64,000 nt of DNA, taken from assembly GCA_023101725.1 (NCBI GenBank), contig JALJCO010003975.1, positions 186,001 to 250,000 on the forward strand. The letters are read 5' to 3'. The position numbers and the translations under genes are program-made. Below, piece after piece: positions 1-11,591 of the stretch. The first letter of the stretch is position 1. Each line of letters begins with the position of its first letter. Under the pieces are notes generated by a model. That model was given only the letters and a program-made list of their open reading frames with translations. It searched no databases and had not been told where the DNA came from. Source of the DNA: Atherinomorus stipes (lineage: Eukaryota > Chordata > Actinopteri > Atheriniformes > Atherinidae).

Positions 1-194
1 TGGTGAGGAACAACAGATGAAAACTAGCCTTATGGCTAAATCTGGCATATTTAGAAGTTTTTCTTTTGTTTTTTATATGCTATGGCCCTATCAAATAAAA
101 CAATAAAATCTGAAAAATTGGCTGATATCAATATTCAGTTTAAAGCCAAAATCGTACAATACCGATATCAGGCCGATAATATTGTGCATCCCTA
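1..194. repeat. hAT-like MITE, terminal fragment
   Basis: The stretch ends in a terminus reading ATTGTGCATCCCTAA, preceded by GATATC/CCGATA-rich sequence. The same arrangement, in the other orientation, is seen at 15954-16530, including the shared 'actagcc..ggctaaatc' interior. The left part lies outside the window. The hAT assignment is inferred from the terminal sequence style only. Confidence 0.6.
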
Positions 195-913
195 ACTACA
201 GGTGTTAAACCAATCCGCACACCTTCCTCCTGTACATTATTGCCACATTGTTAAATAATGCAGATTTTTCCACACACAAGACACCTTCATGCTTATAGCT
301 TCAAGATGCTCCATGATCAACTGTGGATGTTAGGTGACTGCAGAGTTTCAGATCCAGATTTGTGTAACCTAACCCAGCCATGAAACACCAGAACTTTACT
401 CAAGATCTATATGCATCTTCTTTTGAGAATGATTATCAGCTGATAACAGTTGATGGGCATTTGATTGTGGCACCTTTAGTTAAAACAGGTTATTTTAGAG
501 GCATAAATGGGCTCTGCCTTCATTTATTGGGCACATTATCACTGGCCCCCTTACTAGTACTGGTTGGACTCATTTTACCATCAGAACTGTCTTAATTCCT
601 GGTGTGATAGAGTCAACAAGGTGTTGGAAACATTCCTCAGAGATTTTGCTCCATATTGACATGACAGCATCAGGCATCCATGATGAAAATCTCCCGTTCC
701 ACCACATCCCAAAGCTGCTCTGTTGGACTGAGATCTGGAGGTTATTGGAGTACAGTGAACTCATTGTCATGTTTAGGAAAGCAGGTGGAGATGATGTGAG
801 CTTTGTGACATGGTGCATTATCCTGCTGGAAGTAGCATCAGAAGATGCTCCACTGTGGTCATAAAGGGATGGACATGGTCAGCATGACATGTTGGTGCTA
901 TGGGACCCTAAAG

Positions 914-1364
914 CCCTGTTTCCACCCGCGGGTCGGGCCAGGCTGGATGGGTTTTGGTACAGATATTTTGATTTCACATTGCGTCCCCCATCAAACTGTC
1001 CCCTTATCCTGGAGACGGAGTATTAACCGGATAGCGTGGCTACGTGATCGCGTGACATCATCGCCATGCAGTGCCTTTTAACCAAAGCACTGCACCACAC
1101 GTGACAGAAACAAAGGAGTCCCCCCTGCTTTGTTTTTACGCCGGGTCACGCGGGAAGTAACAGATTTTTCAATGAATCAACGGATTGCTGTGTATTAGCT
1201 CCACCTCTTTGGTCTGGATCGGTTAGATCAGTACCCCTACCGAAGGGTACCAAAAACGTAGGCCGGGTTGGATATAAGGGTACCCGCCCCAAGTTTTATC
1301 TGTGGAGACGCAAAAAAAACGTGGACCGATCCGGCCCGACCCAGACCCGGTGGTGGAAACGGGG
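914..1364. mobile_element. 451-bp TIR element inside the Tc1 relic
   Basis: The ends are inverted: CCCTGTTTCCACC at the left and GGTGGAAACGGGG at the right, each followed inward by GGGTC/GGCCCGACCC blocks. The six bases CTAAAG occur immediately outside both ends (908-913 and 1365-1370), which fits a target-site duplication. Removing the insert makes the flanking Tc1 relic continuous. No coding capacity was seen, so it is a non-autonomous DNA element. Its superfamily is unclear because a 6-bp duplication is atypical for hAT. Confidence 0.65.
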
Positions 1365-1699
1365 CTAAAGTGTGCCAAGTAAATTATTTGCCACCCCATT
1401 ACACAACCAACCACAGCCTGAACTGTTGCAAGGCAGGATGGATCCATGCTTTCATGTTTCCACCAAATTCTGAGCCTAGCATATGAATATGGAGCTGAAA
1501 TGGAGACTCATCAGACCAGCAACGTTTCTCCATCTTCTATTGTCCAGTTTTGGTGAGTCTCTGTGAATTGTAGCCTCAGTTTCCTGTTCTTAGCTGACAG
1601 GAGTGGCGCCCGGTGTGGTCTTCTGCTGCTGTAGTCCATCTGAATCAAGGTTAGTCATGGTGTGTGTTCAGAGATGCTGTTCCGCATATGCTGGTTGTA

Positions 1700-1848
1700 G
1701 AGGTGGACAATCCAGGTGCCATGAAGTAAAAATCCTGCCTGTACATTTAGAAGAGCCGTTTACTGATGGGCTCATCTACATGGCCATCACAGCTGGTTTA
1801 CTGCTTCAGACAGGATTTTTACTTTCTGGACCAGGGATGTCCACCTCT
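1700..1848. mobile_element. about 150-bp MITE inside the Tc1 relic
   Basis: GAGGTGGACA at 1700-1709 is matched by TGTCCACCTC at 1839-1848. A second inverted pair lies inside it: AGTAAAAATCCTG near 1725 and CAGGATTTTTACTTTC near 1810. Nearly the whole unit can fold back. It separates two parts of the Tc1 relic. No clear target-site duplication was found. Confidence 0.55.
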
Positions 1849-2080
1849 GATTGGTTAGAACCAGTGTTTATTTGACGTCCTATTGTCTGTCTTTCATCTC
1901 CAGTCTGCCCATTCTCCTCTGACATTGAGACATACTGGTTCACACAACTGCTCACTGGATATTTCCTCCTCTTCAGTCCATTCTGTGTAAACCCTAGAGA
2001 TGGTTGTGTGTGAAAATCCCAGTAGATCAGCAGTTTCTTAAATATACTCAGCCAACCATGCCACGTTAAAGTTACAGATT

Positions 2081-2570
2081 TCCACTTCTAGCATGTAGAG
2101 TCAAGTGTCTGATGGGTTTTTGACGGTCCAGCTGTCATAACTCGGCCACGCACCCCTGGGATTTGTCCTACCCCTCCGTTTGTGTGTGAAGTAAGCCTAG
2201 TGTGCGATCATGCGTGCCCCTCAGCTGCATCCTTCTCTCCACCAGCATTTGCAGAGATTTCTCATACTCAGCCACTCGTGTGCGACCGAACACGGAATGT
2301 GAGTTCGTTCGTATTTGGAGACTTTATTTTGTTTACTCAGATTGAATGAGTGCTTTGTGAGTCTGTGTGTGTGTTTCATTATCTACAAGTCAGCTTTCCA
2401 GGCTCAGGCTGCCACTTTTAGCTGTGCCCAGTTTCACTCAATCATATGATAACAATCAACATCCACACACTCACATGTCTAGTTTGTATCGACTGTGGCA
2501 AATACATTCCCTAAACTCTCCCCCTAACCTCACCCATCACAGCTGAATGCCTAAACCTGACTGAAACCAA
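2081..2570. other. intronic sequence, no feature seen
   Basis: Mixed-composition sequence between the Tc1 relic and the C-rich element fragment. No exon-like frame, RNA gene or clear repeat was recognised. Confidence 0.4.
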
Positions 2571-2571
2571 G

Positions 2572-3533
2572 GCCCAATTCCTATTTCCATCCCTAGCCCT
2601 TCCCCTTGGCCCAGGAGTTTTAAGTGTGGATTGAATTATTCCCCTAAGAGATGGGACGACCCTTCAAAATCCTCATGCATCACCAATAGTCGTCTGTGGC
2701 GCAGTAAACTGGCATTACCGTTGATTCCAGAAGAGTTTGCGATGCCGTCTGGAACAGCAATAATTTCCTTTTCTGGGCGATTGGATTATGTTTTTGGCTT
2801 TGGGACGAAAAATGAAAGGAAAAGAAGAAGCCTTCGACTCAAGCTTAACGTTAATGTTACATTACAGACATGAGCAGATACATTACGAAACTAGCGATTT
2901 TTCCACATTTGTAATACAACTTCCTGTAATACATGATGGCCCAATCTCAGTTGTCTCCCTTAGCCCTTCCCCTCCATTTTGCGCGTTCACATGTAGGGGT
3001 ATATACCTTCAAATGAAGGGTTTTTCAATGCACACTTACAGCAAAGCGGTATGACAATCACCGGCAAGATGGCTGCTACGGAGTCCAAAATAATCCACAA
3101 ATATAAATATTTTCTCCATAGAGAAAGTTTAACAAGTATGAAAACCGCTGTATTGTCTGTATTAAACACTGTTTTAATGTTTAACAGTCATTTTCTTTGT
3201 AAAACGCACATGAAAAAACATGCTAGTTCTACATTGATGCTTCAGTAACATATGCTATATTGAAAAACATTGAAAACCAGCGGTGCTCTGTAGGCAGCCC
3301 TGATAATCTACAGTGATAGATGATTAATAAAAACTTCCCCTACATCGCTGCTGCTCTTCATTTACATGGAGGTCCTTTGTGGAATATAACACAAGCAGGA
3401 ATATCATGCACAAATCGAACTTGCTCGTTAACTTTAATCCACAGCTGCAGATGGTTTGATTTCTCGAGATTTGCGCTGAAAGCTCAACACACAACTGCTC
3501 ACATACAAGCCAGCTGGATCATCGATGACATAT
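2572..3533 (-). repeat. C-rich-terminus MITE, rearranged copy
   Basis: The terminus-like block near 2590 (CCCTAGCCCTTCCCCTTGG) and the block 2938-3533 match the element at 17697-18436, the latter in reverse orientation. Shared landmarks are the GCGCGTTCA near 2980, the AGATGGCTGCTACGGAGTCC-type block near 3066 and the CCAGCGGTGCTCTGTAGGCAG-type block near 3280. The segment 2640-2937 is not obviously part of the family, so this copy is rearranged or carries a foreign insert. Confidence 0.55.
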
Positions 3534-3612
3534 GTATATATATATATCCCTATATATATACACACACATACATGTATATATGCATATATAAATATACACA
3601 TATACATATATA
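3534..3612. repeat. TA/CA microsatellite
   Basis: Alternating TATA and CACA runs (tatatata, cacacacata, catgtatata) directly abutting the end of the preceding MITE copy. Confidence 0.85.
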
Positions 3613-5870
3613 TCACAATTAAAGTTCCAGTAAACTGGAACTTTTAGCCTCCACGGCTAAAATTGGCACCTGGTCCGCCACCTGTCAATCAAAAGGACAT
3701 AACCTTAATTATGTGTAATTTCAAGATTAAAGAACGTCTAAATGGATGAGTTATAAAACAATTAAAACAATTCACCCCCTTAAAGTTGACATGAAGGTAA
3801 ACTTGACCTATCAAATCTAAAATGATTTTTTGAACCAGGCTGTAAACATGTTTATTTCTGCTGTGAAGTTAACTTTTTAAACGTGGGAGTTTTTGGGGAT
3901 TATGGGGTTTAGGAGCCCCTAGTGGATGAAGAACTACAATTTTTGCCCCTTGGTCCCAACCCTTATAAAGTCACTTAAACGACCCCACATTCACAGGAAA
4001 TTCCCGTAAGGCGTTGTGCAGTTGGACTTTGAGCACCCACATTTCCCCGTGGTCTGCCTCTGTTGGTGTCTGGACCCATGCGGCCTCTCTTAACCCCTGT
4101 TTCCTGAAATAGCTCTACTCTAGTAGAGCAGCAAAAGCAGGGAGCGCTAATCAGTCCACGCCAACGTCACTTCCTGGAAGCGGGGTCACGGCGCAGCGAA
4201 CGGGTGGAAGCAGGGGTGACTGACCGCGGCTTGTTTTTACCAGACGCTGGCTGGCAGGAGGACAAAAGAAGCAGAGCGAGGGATCAGGGCCTGTTGCAGT
4301 AAATACCACCGCACCACCGCTCCCACCTCCCACTCCCCCCAGGGCCTGTGGAATTGACAGAAACAATGACTCAGGCGTAGAATGGACACAAATTGATTTT
4401 CTGCAGAAAGGTTAAATGAGCAGGCTTTTTTATTTCCTTCCCTCCTCACTGTAGAGGTTGTTTTTTTGTTTTGGCCACTGGCAGAGTTTGCCATTTTATT
4501 GTTTATGTCCTCTTTTCGAAGCAAAAGTCAATGTAAAAGTTTGTGATGTGAGTTTTTCTCCACTTAAAATAAACGCTCGGTTATAAAAAGCCCCCCATTA
4601 GTTTTCCGTCTCTGCACCTTGTACTTGCGGTTTCAGTAGAAGTGGGCAAATTATTTTCTCCTCCAAACACATTATGAAAGAAGCGACTCTCCTATCCCCC
4701 CTCGGTGTTCTCACAAACACGGCAGACAACACAACCTCTTGTGATGCATTCCTTTGTGACGTCAAACTCGCTGCCTCTGGGCTACGAGGCGCAGCACAGG
4801 ATGTCTGGACAAGAGAGACAAAGACAAAGAGAGAGAGGGGGGGATTGCTTATATGCAAAGAAAACGATTTAACACATATTAATGCGCTCAAAGAAAAGAC
4901 AGTGGAGAAAATTGATTTCTTTTAAGTGAAAACAGGAAAAAAAGCAAAGGCTCAGGAAGTCAGAAAGTGGCTGCAGATACCAGGAGACTTACTTCCCTAT
5001 ACAGTCAGACTCTCCTGCTTTTCCCTGAGTTTTGACGGGCAGCGTTTGCCTTGAGCGATGCCCGGTCTGTCAGCAGAGCGGAAGAGAGACATGGCTGCCG
5101 CTCACCGAGACATGTGACACCGAGTCACTCAGAAACTCCCTCGGTGAGCCTTTCCACGTCCCACAAGATTGCACAAGGTTGCCCGTTTCCAAAATGTAAT
5201 CACATTCTCTTTTTATTCTCTTTGTTTGTTGCCAGCTGATTTGAAATTGTCTCACAGTTAAGGGATACCGTGGAACTTTTGACCACTGTGGACACCAAAC
5301 CTGTAATTTTCCACAGGCCACACAACTGTCGCAAAATTAAACAGAATCTGTGTTTGCAGACCACTTTGATCAGCTGATAGTAAAGTCATCAGGCTACAGT
5401 AGAAAGCAAAGATCCAATTTTTGACAGTTATGTGCAATACCACTGAATTTTTCTTCCTGACCGATACCAAGTAAAGCCAGTATTGGCAATACTTATGGCA
5501 GTACATAAACCTTATGTATGTGGAAAATCGCTTTAAAAACAGGGTTCACTAAGGGAAAAGAATGAAAACCCCCAACTTTAGACCCTTTTTGTCCTCCATC
5601 AGTTTAAAACTCAATGTTACAGACGTGTTAATGGAGATGTTGGATTGTGCAGGTGCTTTGCTGAATGATGCTTTTAACTGGTAAATGTTATTTGCTTTAA
5701 TATTGTTTAACTGATTCAATGTGTTACTGGTACCGTGTTGACCAGGCTGGGCTCATAAAATACATTATTTCATCCTAAGTATCTGCCTGGAAGAACAAAG
5801 GTTAATTAAAAAACAAATTGACAGTTTACATTCTTATAGTATACTTTGTGAATAAAACTGGAGTTAATAT
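3613..5870. other. intronic sequence without recognised gene
   Basis: A long stretch of mixed composition, moderately GC-rich around 4000-4370 and 5040-5130, with short overlapping open frames on both strands that lack domain signatures. A short hAT-like trace is possible near 5730. No MLK exon 1 features (SH3 domain, glycine loop, HRD loop) were found here. Confidence 0.4.
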
Positions 5871-5871
5871 C

Positions 5872-6180
5872 AATCCACTATTTATAAAGCACATTTCAGT
5901 CAGAACATGTCTCCAAAGTGCTGCACATAAAAAATACCCAGCAATAAAAATGAAATAAGAATAAAATACGATAAGAAAAACAAGTGTTGCTCTGTATAAC
6001 TCCACCAGCTCTCATTTAAAACAGTAAAAATACGTTCAAATAAAATAAAATACACACATATAAATAAAATACACTAAAAATTAATCTAACACAATAAAAC
6101 AAATCAGCTAAAACCATATAGATAAACAAGATAAAATGAAATAAATCATTAAAAGACACATAGTAAAATACATAAATATA
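5872..6180 (-). repeat. L2-type LINE 3'-end fragment with A-rich tract
   Basis: The start (CACTATTTATAAAGCACATT) read on the minus strand resembles the 3' terminal tail of fish L2-clade LINEs (GTGCTTTATAAATA). It is followed on the + strand by AAAATAAAAT-rich sequence. There is no coding content. Compare the better-preserved tail at about 61117-61180. The assignment is by tail resemblance only. Confidence 0.45.
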
Positions 6181-6309
6181 TCATTGCCACGTTGCACGTT
6201 TCTTAAGACCTACATATTAAAAAAAACACTTAACTATTAGTCTAAACAAATGAGAATAATGATTGATGCTATTGTCTTATCTGACGTCTTATTTATTGTA
6301 TCTATCTAT

Positions 6310-6345
6310 CTATACATATATTTATATATACACACATGTAGTATA

Positions 6346-6383
<38 letters not shown>

Positions 6384-6410
6384 TATTATGTGTAGCGTAT
6401 TGTGTAGCAA

Positions 6411-6466
<56 letters not shown>
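6310..6466. repeat. (AT)n microsatellite
   Basis: Two long AT runs (about 6351-6380 and 6415-6465) separated by a short unique spacer, with TATC/CACA flanks. The long open frames across it are artefacts of the repeat. Confidence 0.95.
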
Positions 6467-6469
<3 letters not shown>

Positions 6470-6531
6470 CTTTTTTTTGCTTTATTTTTCCATAATGGCC
6501 TGGCTACAAAGGGATCACCTGCTTATTTAAT

Positions 6532-6752
6532 AAGGATGGAAAAAAATATCGATACACTGAAATAACGCGATATTTTCATATGCCGATACCGTATCTATAT
6601 TTAAAAACGCTGTATCAATCTATTTTACCAATGAAATCTCGCGAGATATTATCGTTTTGTTATGAAATCTCATGAGATTTCACAAAATACCGCGAGAATT
6701 CATAACAGAACGATGAACGATGATATTTTTTCCCACCCCTATTATTTAAACT
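6532..6752. mobile_element. foldback MITE, GGTGGGAAAAAATATCGATAC family, copy 1
   Basis: The left end reads approximately GATGGAAAAAAATATCGATAC and the right end ATATTTTTTCCCACCCCTA, an inverted pair. The core has repeated GAAATCTC/GAGATTTC palindromes, including an intact TCTCGCGAGA. Further copies lie at 9065-9464, 29661-29954 and 32161-32830. The terminal style is hAT-like and no transposase is encoded. Confidence 0.75.
6637..6646. promoter_or_regulatory. perfect TCTCGCGAGA palindrome
   Basis: This 10-bp palindrome is identical to the vertebrate CGCG core-promoter element reported to be bound by BANP and ZBTB33. Here it sits inside a MITE, not at a known promoter. Activity is inferred only; binding would also depend on CpG methylation. 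Confidence 0.4.
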
Positions 6753-7014
6753 GTCTGGAAGACAACCCTGCCCAAGACTTTTACAAAGAAATCATAAAAA
6801 CCAGCCAACTATCTTCAATTATGTCAATTAACAAACATTTCTAACCAGTGTTTTGTCAGTTCCATCACTGCAGTGGAGCGATACCTTTACGATAAACATG
6901 TTTCAATACTAATAAAAACAGGTGTTTGATAAGAAATTAAACTTACAGACAAATAAGGGTAAAAATACCCTTATATATCATATGTGGTCATTTAAAATTA
7001 GTATATTGTGATAT

Positions 7015-7425
7015 AATATTTGGTCCATATCGCCCAGCCCTAATCTATATTGTCCATTGGTAGTCATGGTATCGGCATCGGCCTATACATCAGGTGCGTT
7101 GGCCAGTACCCCCACAACGGCATAATTTAGAGACTTTTTAGAAAATATATATTTATTACAAGTTAATTTTTCTCTTAAATATTTGTTTACAAATGCACTG
7201 TTTCTTGTTTATATATTCATTTGAAGTGCTTTGTCTTTTTTTATACTAAAAGAGTTTTAAAATTACTATTCATTGTATCCTTCATTATACTGAATTAATT
7301 TGGGAGTCAAGTGCAGTATCGGCCCCAAATATCTTCCCCAAATATTTACAGGTTGTATCGGCTGAGGCTGATGAGAAAATATTGGTATCAGCCCTGAAAC
7401 ATCTGTATCGGTCAATCCCTAATAT
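7015..7425. repeat. hAT-like foldback element
   Basis: Contains TATCGCCCAGCCCTAA near 7027-7042, then GTATCGGCATCGGCC, and ends with CTGTATCGGTCAATCCCTAA near 7425. Interior sequence is AT-rich. This is the TATCGG-rich style of repeat seen elsewhere in the window. It could be two adjacent fragments. Confidence 0.5.
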
Positions 7426-8901
7426 TAACCCCAGAAATCATCTATTGTTACTCATATTAGGCTAATATTTGGGTCAAAAGTTACACAGTATCCCTTTAAG
7501 CACAGAGACAAGAAAACTAAAGCAAAAAACAACAGAGGTTGAAGTTTCAAAGTGAGTTTAACTTTTCATTTTGGGAGTATATTCTTTATTTTCCCTCAAA
7601 AATAGAAAGCTAATAAACGTCTAATAAAAAGAGGCCTTATAAACAGCATAGCAAGAAAGAAATGTCAATAAGTGAAAGAGGAGCCACCTGAAATCGAATA
7701 AATCTTTGCAGCAGCACCTGTATCACCTCACGATTTTTCTGCACAGGCATGAGATTCACAAAATGTAAAGACCTCGTTTATAAAAAGAAGAAAAAAATCT
7801 GCTCCAATGTCATTTCAGCTAAAAATAATCAGATGTTGATCCGTCTGATCACAGTGGGCTCGGCTTGCCTCGAACATCATGCAGCTCTGCAGCCACAGTC
7901 TGGTTTGCAGGCCTGAGATAAGATGCTGTAAGCTCTGCTGAATTTTCAGAACAACACATTTTACACATTTCTAACAGTGTGGTGATTCAGGAAGCATTAG
8001 CGCAAGATTATGTGATATTTTCTCTTCTGATTAGGGAAACTGATTGACTCTTTGAACTATCTTTATAGGAGTTGGTGATACATGAGCAGCACAGAAAGTT
8101 GTTTCTTGCCACGACCTCAATTTAAAGGTGTTTTATTGCCTTCATGTCATCATCTTATTAGCTGGAAAGATTAAATGTATTTAGCAGTTTTTATAATCAA
8201 TCCACACAGGGAAGGAAAATTTATTTTCATAGCACATTTCATGCACAACACCACAGAAAACATAAAGATTATTACAGTGGTGTGCAGAAAAAACAAAACA
8301 ATTAGTAAAAGATCTGTAAGTAAAATGCTGATAGGTGTAATCTAACGGTTACACCCTGACCTTAACCGTGGGCATCTTGCTTTTGTGCAGCAGCTTTGAA
8401 ATGGAGATCTGAACACAAACACACACACAGTGTCTCACCTCCAGTCTGTTGAACTGGACATTTCCTCCTCTGCTGTTAGCTGTATGCCTCTTGTTTTCCA
8501 CTGGTCTTCTCTGTAATCCTTCCACTCGCCAAAGATGTTCAAATTAATTTGGAAGTCATCCATTTTTCCACCTCAGGCTCAAGTGCTCGCTCGCTGTTTT
8601 TTGTTACTGTTTTTTTTTCTGTTGAGATTTTGGTTGAGATAAGTGACCAGACTACTTGTGATGTGGAGTAATATTAGGTTAACCGTAAGACCACATGCTG
8701 AAAAAAAGGAAAAAAGACCCGTTGCCCTTGACAGCGGTTATTATATTGTTTCAGCAGTCATCATACAAAAATCATCACCACTGGAACGTTGACAAAACCC
8801 ATTCAAGTCAACAGATAATTCTAAAGAGCTGTATAGTATATATACAGTATGTGAGTGTGTGTGTGTATAAATGTATGTGAATGTGAATGTATACATATTT
8901 A
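7426..8901. other. intronic sequence without recognised gene
   Basis: Mostly non-repetitive intron. The block at 8215-8300 (ATAGCACATTTCATGC) may be a weak L2 tail fragment. A short TG run lies at 8850-8870. No exon, RNA gene or TIR element was recognised. Confidence 0.4.
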
Positions 8902-9668
8902 TTAGGAATGCAGGACATTGGAATTTTGGCCGATATCCAATTTGCCCATATTTTAAAACTCATGTGGCAGATAACTGATATCGATACCAATATTAAAGCT
9001 GAAAAAATAAGCAGTCATTGCAATTGGCAGTTTTGTTAGCCGTTTCCGATACTTTGAAAAGTAGCGGTGGGAAAAATAATGATACACTGAAATAATGCGA
9101 TATTTTCATATGCCAATATAAAATCGATATTTAAAAACGCGGTATCGATCTATTTCACTTACAAAATTTCGCGAGATTTAATCTTCTGTTACAAAATTCT
9201 TGCGAGATTTCGTAACAGAACGATGAAATATCGCGAGATTTCGTTAGTAGAATACATCGGTATCGCGTTTTTAAAGGTCAAAATGATATCAGCACATGAA
9301 AATATTGCAAAATTTTTGTGAATTCTCGTGAGATTTCGTAACAGAACGATGAAATGTTGCAAGATATCATTAGTAAAATTGATCGATACCGCATTTTTAA
9401 ATGTCAATATAAGCATACGAAAATATTGCAATCTGTCAGTGTATCAATATTTTTTCCCACCCCTAGTCTTTAGAAGTTTTAAAGTCTGTAAAAAAGAAGT
9501 TTTTGAAGAAGAAGAAGTTGGGAGTTTTTTTGGGGGGGGACGGTACTTTAGAAACATCGATTAAATATCGGTTAAACATCGGTGGGGTGGCCGATGTCTG
9601 ATACTCAGTTTTAAGGCCGATATAGGCCGATACCGATAGGGGACCGATTATATCGTGCATCCCTAATA
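8902..9668. mobile_element. hAT-like element carrying a nested foldback MITE
   Basis: Starts at ATTAGGAATGCAGGACATTGG and ends at ATATCGTGCATCCCTAA, with CCGATA/TATCGG arms. Positions 9065-9464 inside it are a separate foldback MITE with its own complete ends, so the outer element inserted first. Confidence 0.65.
9065..9464. mobile_element. foldback MITE, GGTGGGAAAAAATATCGATAC family, copy 2
   Basis: Left end CGGTGGGAAAAATAATG, right end TATTTTTTCCCACCCCT. The interior contains several GAAATTTCGCGAGATTT-like half-palindromes, variants of the TCTCGCGAGA motif in copy 1. It is nested in a hAT-like element. Confidence 0.75.
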
Positions 9669-9730
9669 TCTGTTATATATTTCAAAGAATAGTCTATGGA
9701 GCTTGTTTGCACTGATGTGATGTATCTATG

Positions 9731-10010
9731 TTAGGGTTGAGCGATATGGCCTACAATCAATATCACGATATATTGAGCAGTCCACCTCCGCAACGATAAA
9801 TGGATGATAAGTCGTTACAGACTGGATGAGGTGGAGTCATGTGACAGACGGCACATGTAGCTCAGTCTCTTAAGAGGAACATGAGCACAGCCGACCTGAT
9901 AACAGCCAAAAATGACTTTTCCTTTGACCAAAACACCGAATATACCGATATGGGCAAAATGACGTCGGTTATCACTGTAAATTTTCACTTCATCGCCCTG
10001 CCCCAATTTA
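9731..10010. repeat. short foldback repeat, GGGTTGAGCGATATGGCC type
   Basis: Left end TTAGGGTTGAGCGATATGG; right end ATCGCCCTGCCCCAA, an imperfect inverted pair. Resembles small hAT-like non-autonomous elements. No coding content. Confidence 0.5.
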
Positions 10011-10078
10011 TATGTATGCAAAAGTATTTGTCTGCAAGTATGTGTAGATATGTCAATAAGAATTCTATTTGTACTTAA

Positions 10079-10477
10079 AGGTACAGTATGTGAGAATTAC
10101 TGACATCTAGTGGTAAAGATGGGTATTTGACAGAAAAGATGTTTTCTTTCAAATTATTTCATATTCCAAGATCTGTTGTGATTTTTTTAAGGTAGTACTT
10201 ATCCCAAACAGTCTCTTACTCCCATTAAACAAAGCTGGTACAGCAGTTTGAAAGTTCATAGGGTTCTCACTTCACACACATTGTTTTGTCCATTTAGGGA
10301 CACTGTAGTAAAAATGGTGGCACAAATATGGCAGCTTCCATATTAGCACTGCCCAACAAGTAGATATAAATGACTCATTCCAAGAAAATTAGCATATAAC
10401 AGTGATTACACATCAATAGAAACACAGTTTTGAATTATATATCACATTTTTCTGCCATTGACCTTTGATTTTTTACA

Positions 10478-10481
<4 letters not shown>
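10079..10481. mobile_element. TTAA-flanked MITE family A, copy 1, right end lost
   Basis: TTAA at 10075-10078 is followed by AGGTACAGTATGTGAG, the left end of a family whose complete copy is at 36565-37069. The interior (CTGACATCTAGTGGTAAAGA and later CCATTGACCTTTG) matches the other copies. The last bases of the right terminus (GTACCT plus TTAA) are replaced by host sequence at about 10482, which is only about 20 bp from the following exon. Confidence 0.75.
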
Positions 10482-11048
<567 letters not shown>

Positions 11049-11049
11049 A

Positions 11050-11591
11050 CAGTCGTCCTTAAAATTATTCACACCCTCCAATTAAAGAAGGAAAAAAAAT
11101 CATCTGTCAGTGAAATAAGCTGAAATTGACTAAAGTAATAATAAATGAAAATTCTATGAAAATCATGACATTGATCTTAAATTGTGGATCAACAGAAATA
11201 TTAAAAACAAACACACAAAAATTTAAACATGCAAATAAGCATAATGGGGCTCTGAAGCTAAAACACCTTGAGGCAATCACTGCAATCAGGTGTTTTCTGA
11301 AACATCCAATCAGACTTCTGCAACTGTAGACAGATATTTTGACCCACTGCTCATGAGCAGGGGGCTTTAATTTGTATGGGACAGTTTTGTTTGTTTGTTG
11401 TTTTTTTTTAATTATTTCCAACCATAATTCAAAAGAAATAATTTATTTCACTAAATTATAATTTTTAAAATTTTTATTAATTAGTTTTTAGTAATTAGTT
11501 AGTTTCTTTAGTTTCTTGTTATTTGTATTACTATTGTGAATTCAGCCTTTTCTTTAATTGGAGGGTATGAATAAATATGAGGACAACTGTA
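11050..11591 (-). mobile_element. Tc1-derived element, C-terminal transposase remnant, copy 1
   Basis: The ends are inverted: CAGTCGTCCTTAAAATTATTC at left and ATGAATAAATATGAGGACAACTG at right. On the minus strand it reads HEQWVKISVYSCRSLIGC then FRKHLIAVIAS, the last residues of a Tc1-type transposase (family pattern EEWxKIP..RC..L). Everything upstream (DNA-binding and DDE domains) is missing, so it moved, if at all, with transposase supplied in trans. It is one of at least eight copies in the window. Confidence 0.75.

Larger units (their letters stand above)
592..2080 (-). pseudogene. Tc1-like transposase relic, interrupted twice
   Basis: Read on the minus strand, this is a decayed Tc1/mariner-type DDE transposase. 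The C-terminal block near 680-745 reads approximately DLSPTEQLWDVVERE, the family's third-acidic-residue region. Positions 1371-1699 and 1849-2080 continue toward the N-terminus. Two foreign inserts (914-1364 and 1700-1848) break it, along with many stops and frameshifts, so it cannot be functional. A shorter fragment of the same family sits at 22163-22352 and a further piece at 34480-34640. Confident as a relic; the exact subfamily is not determined. Confidence 0.75.
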
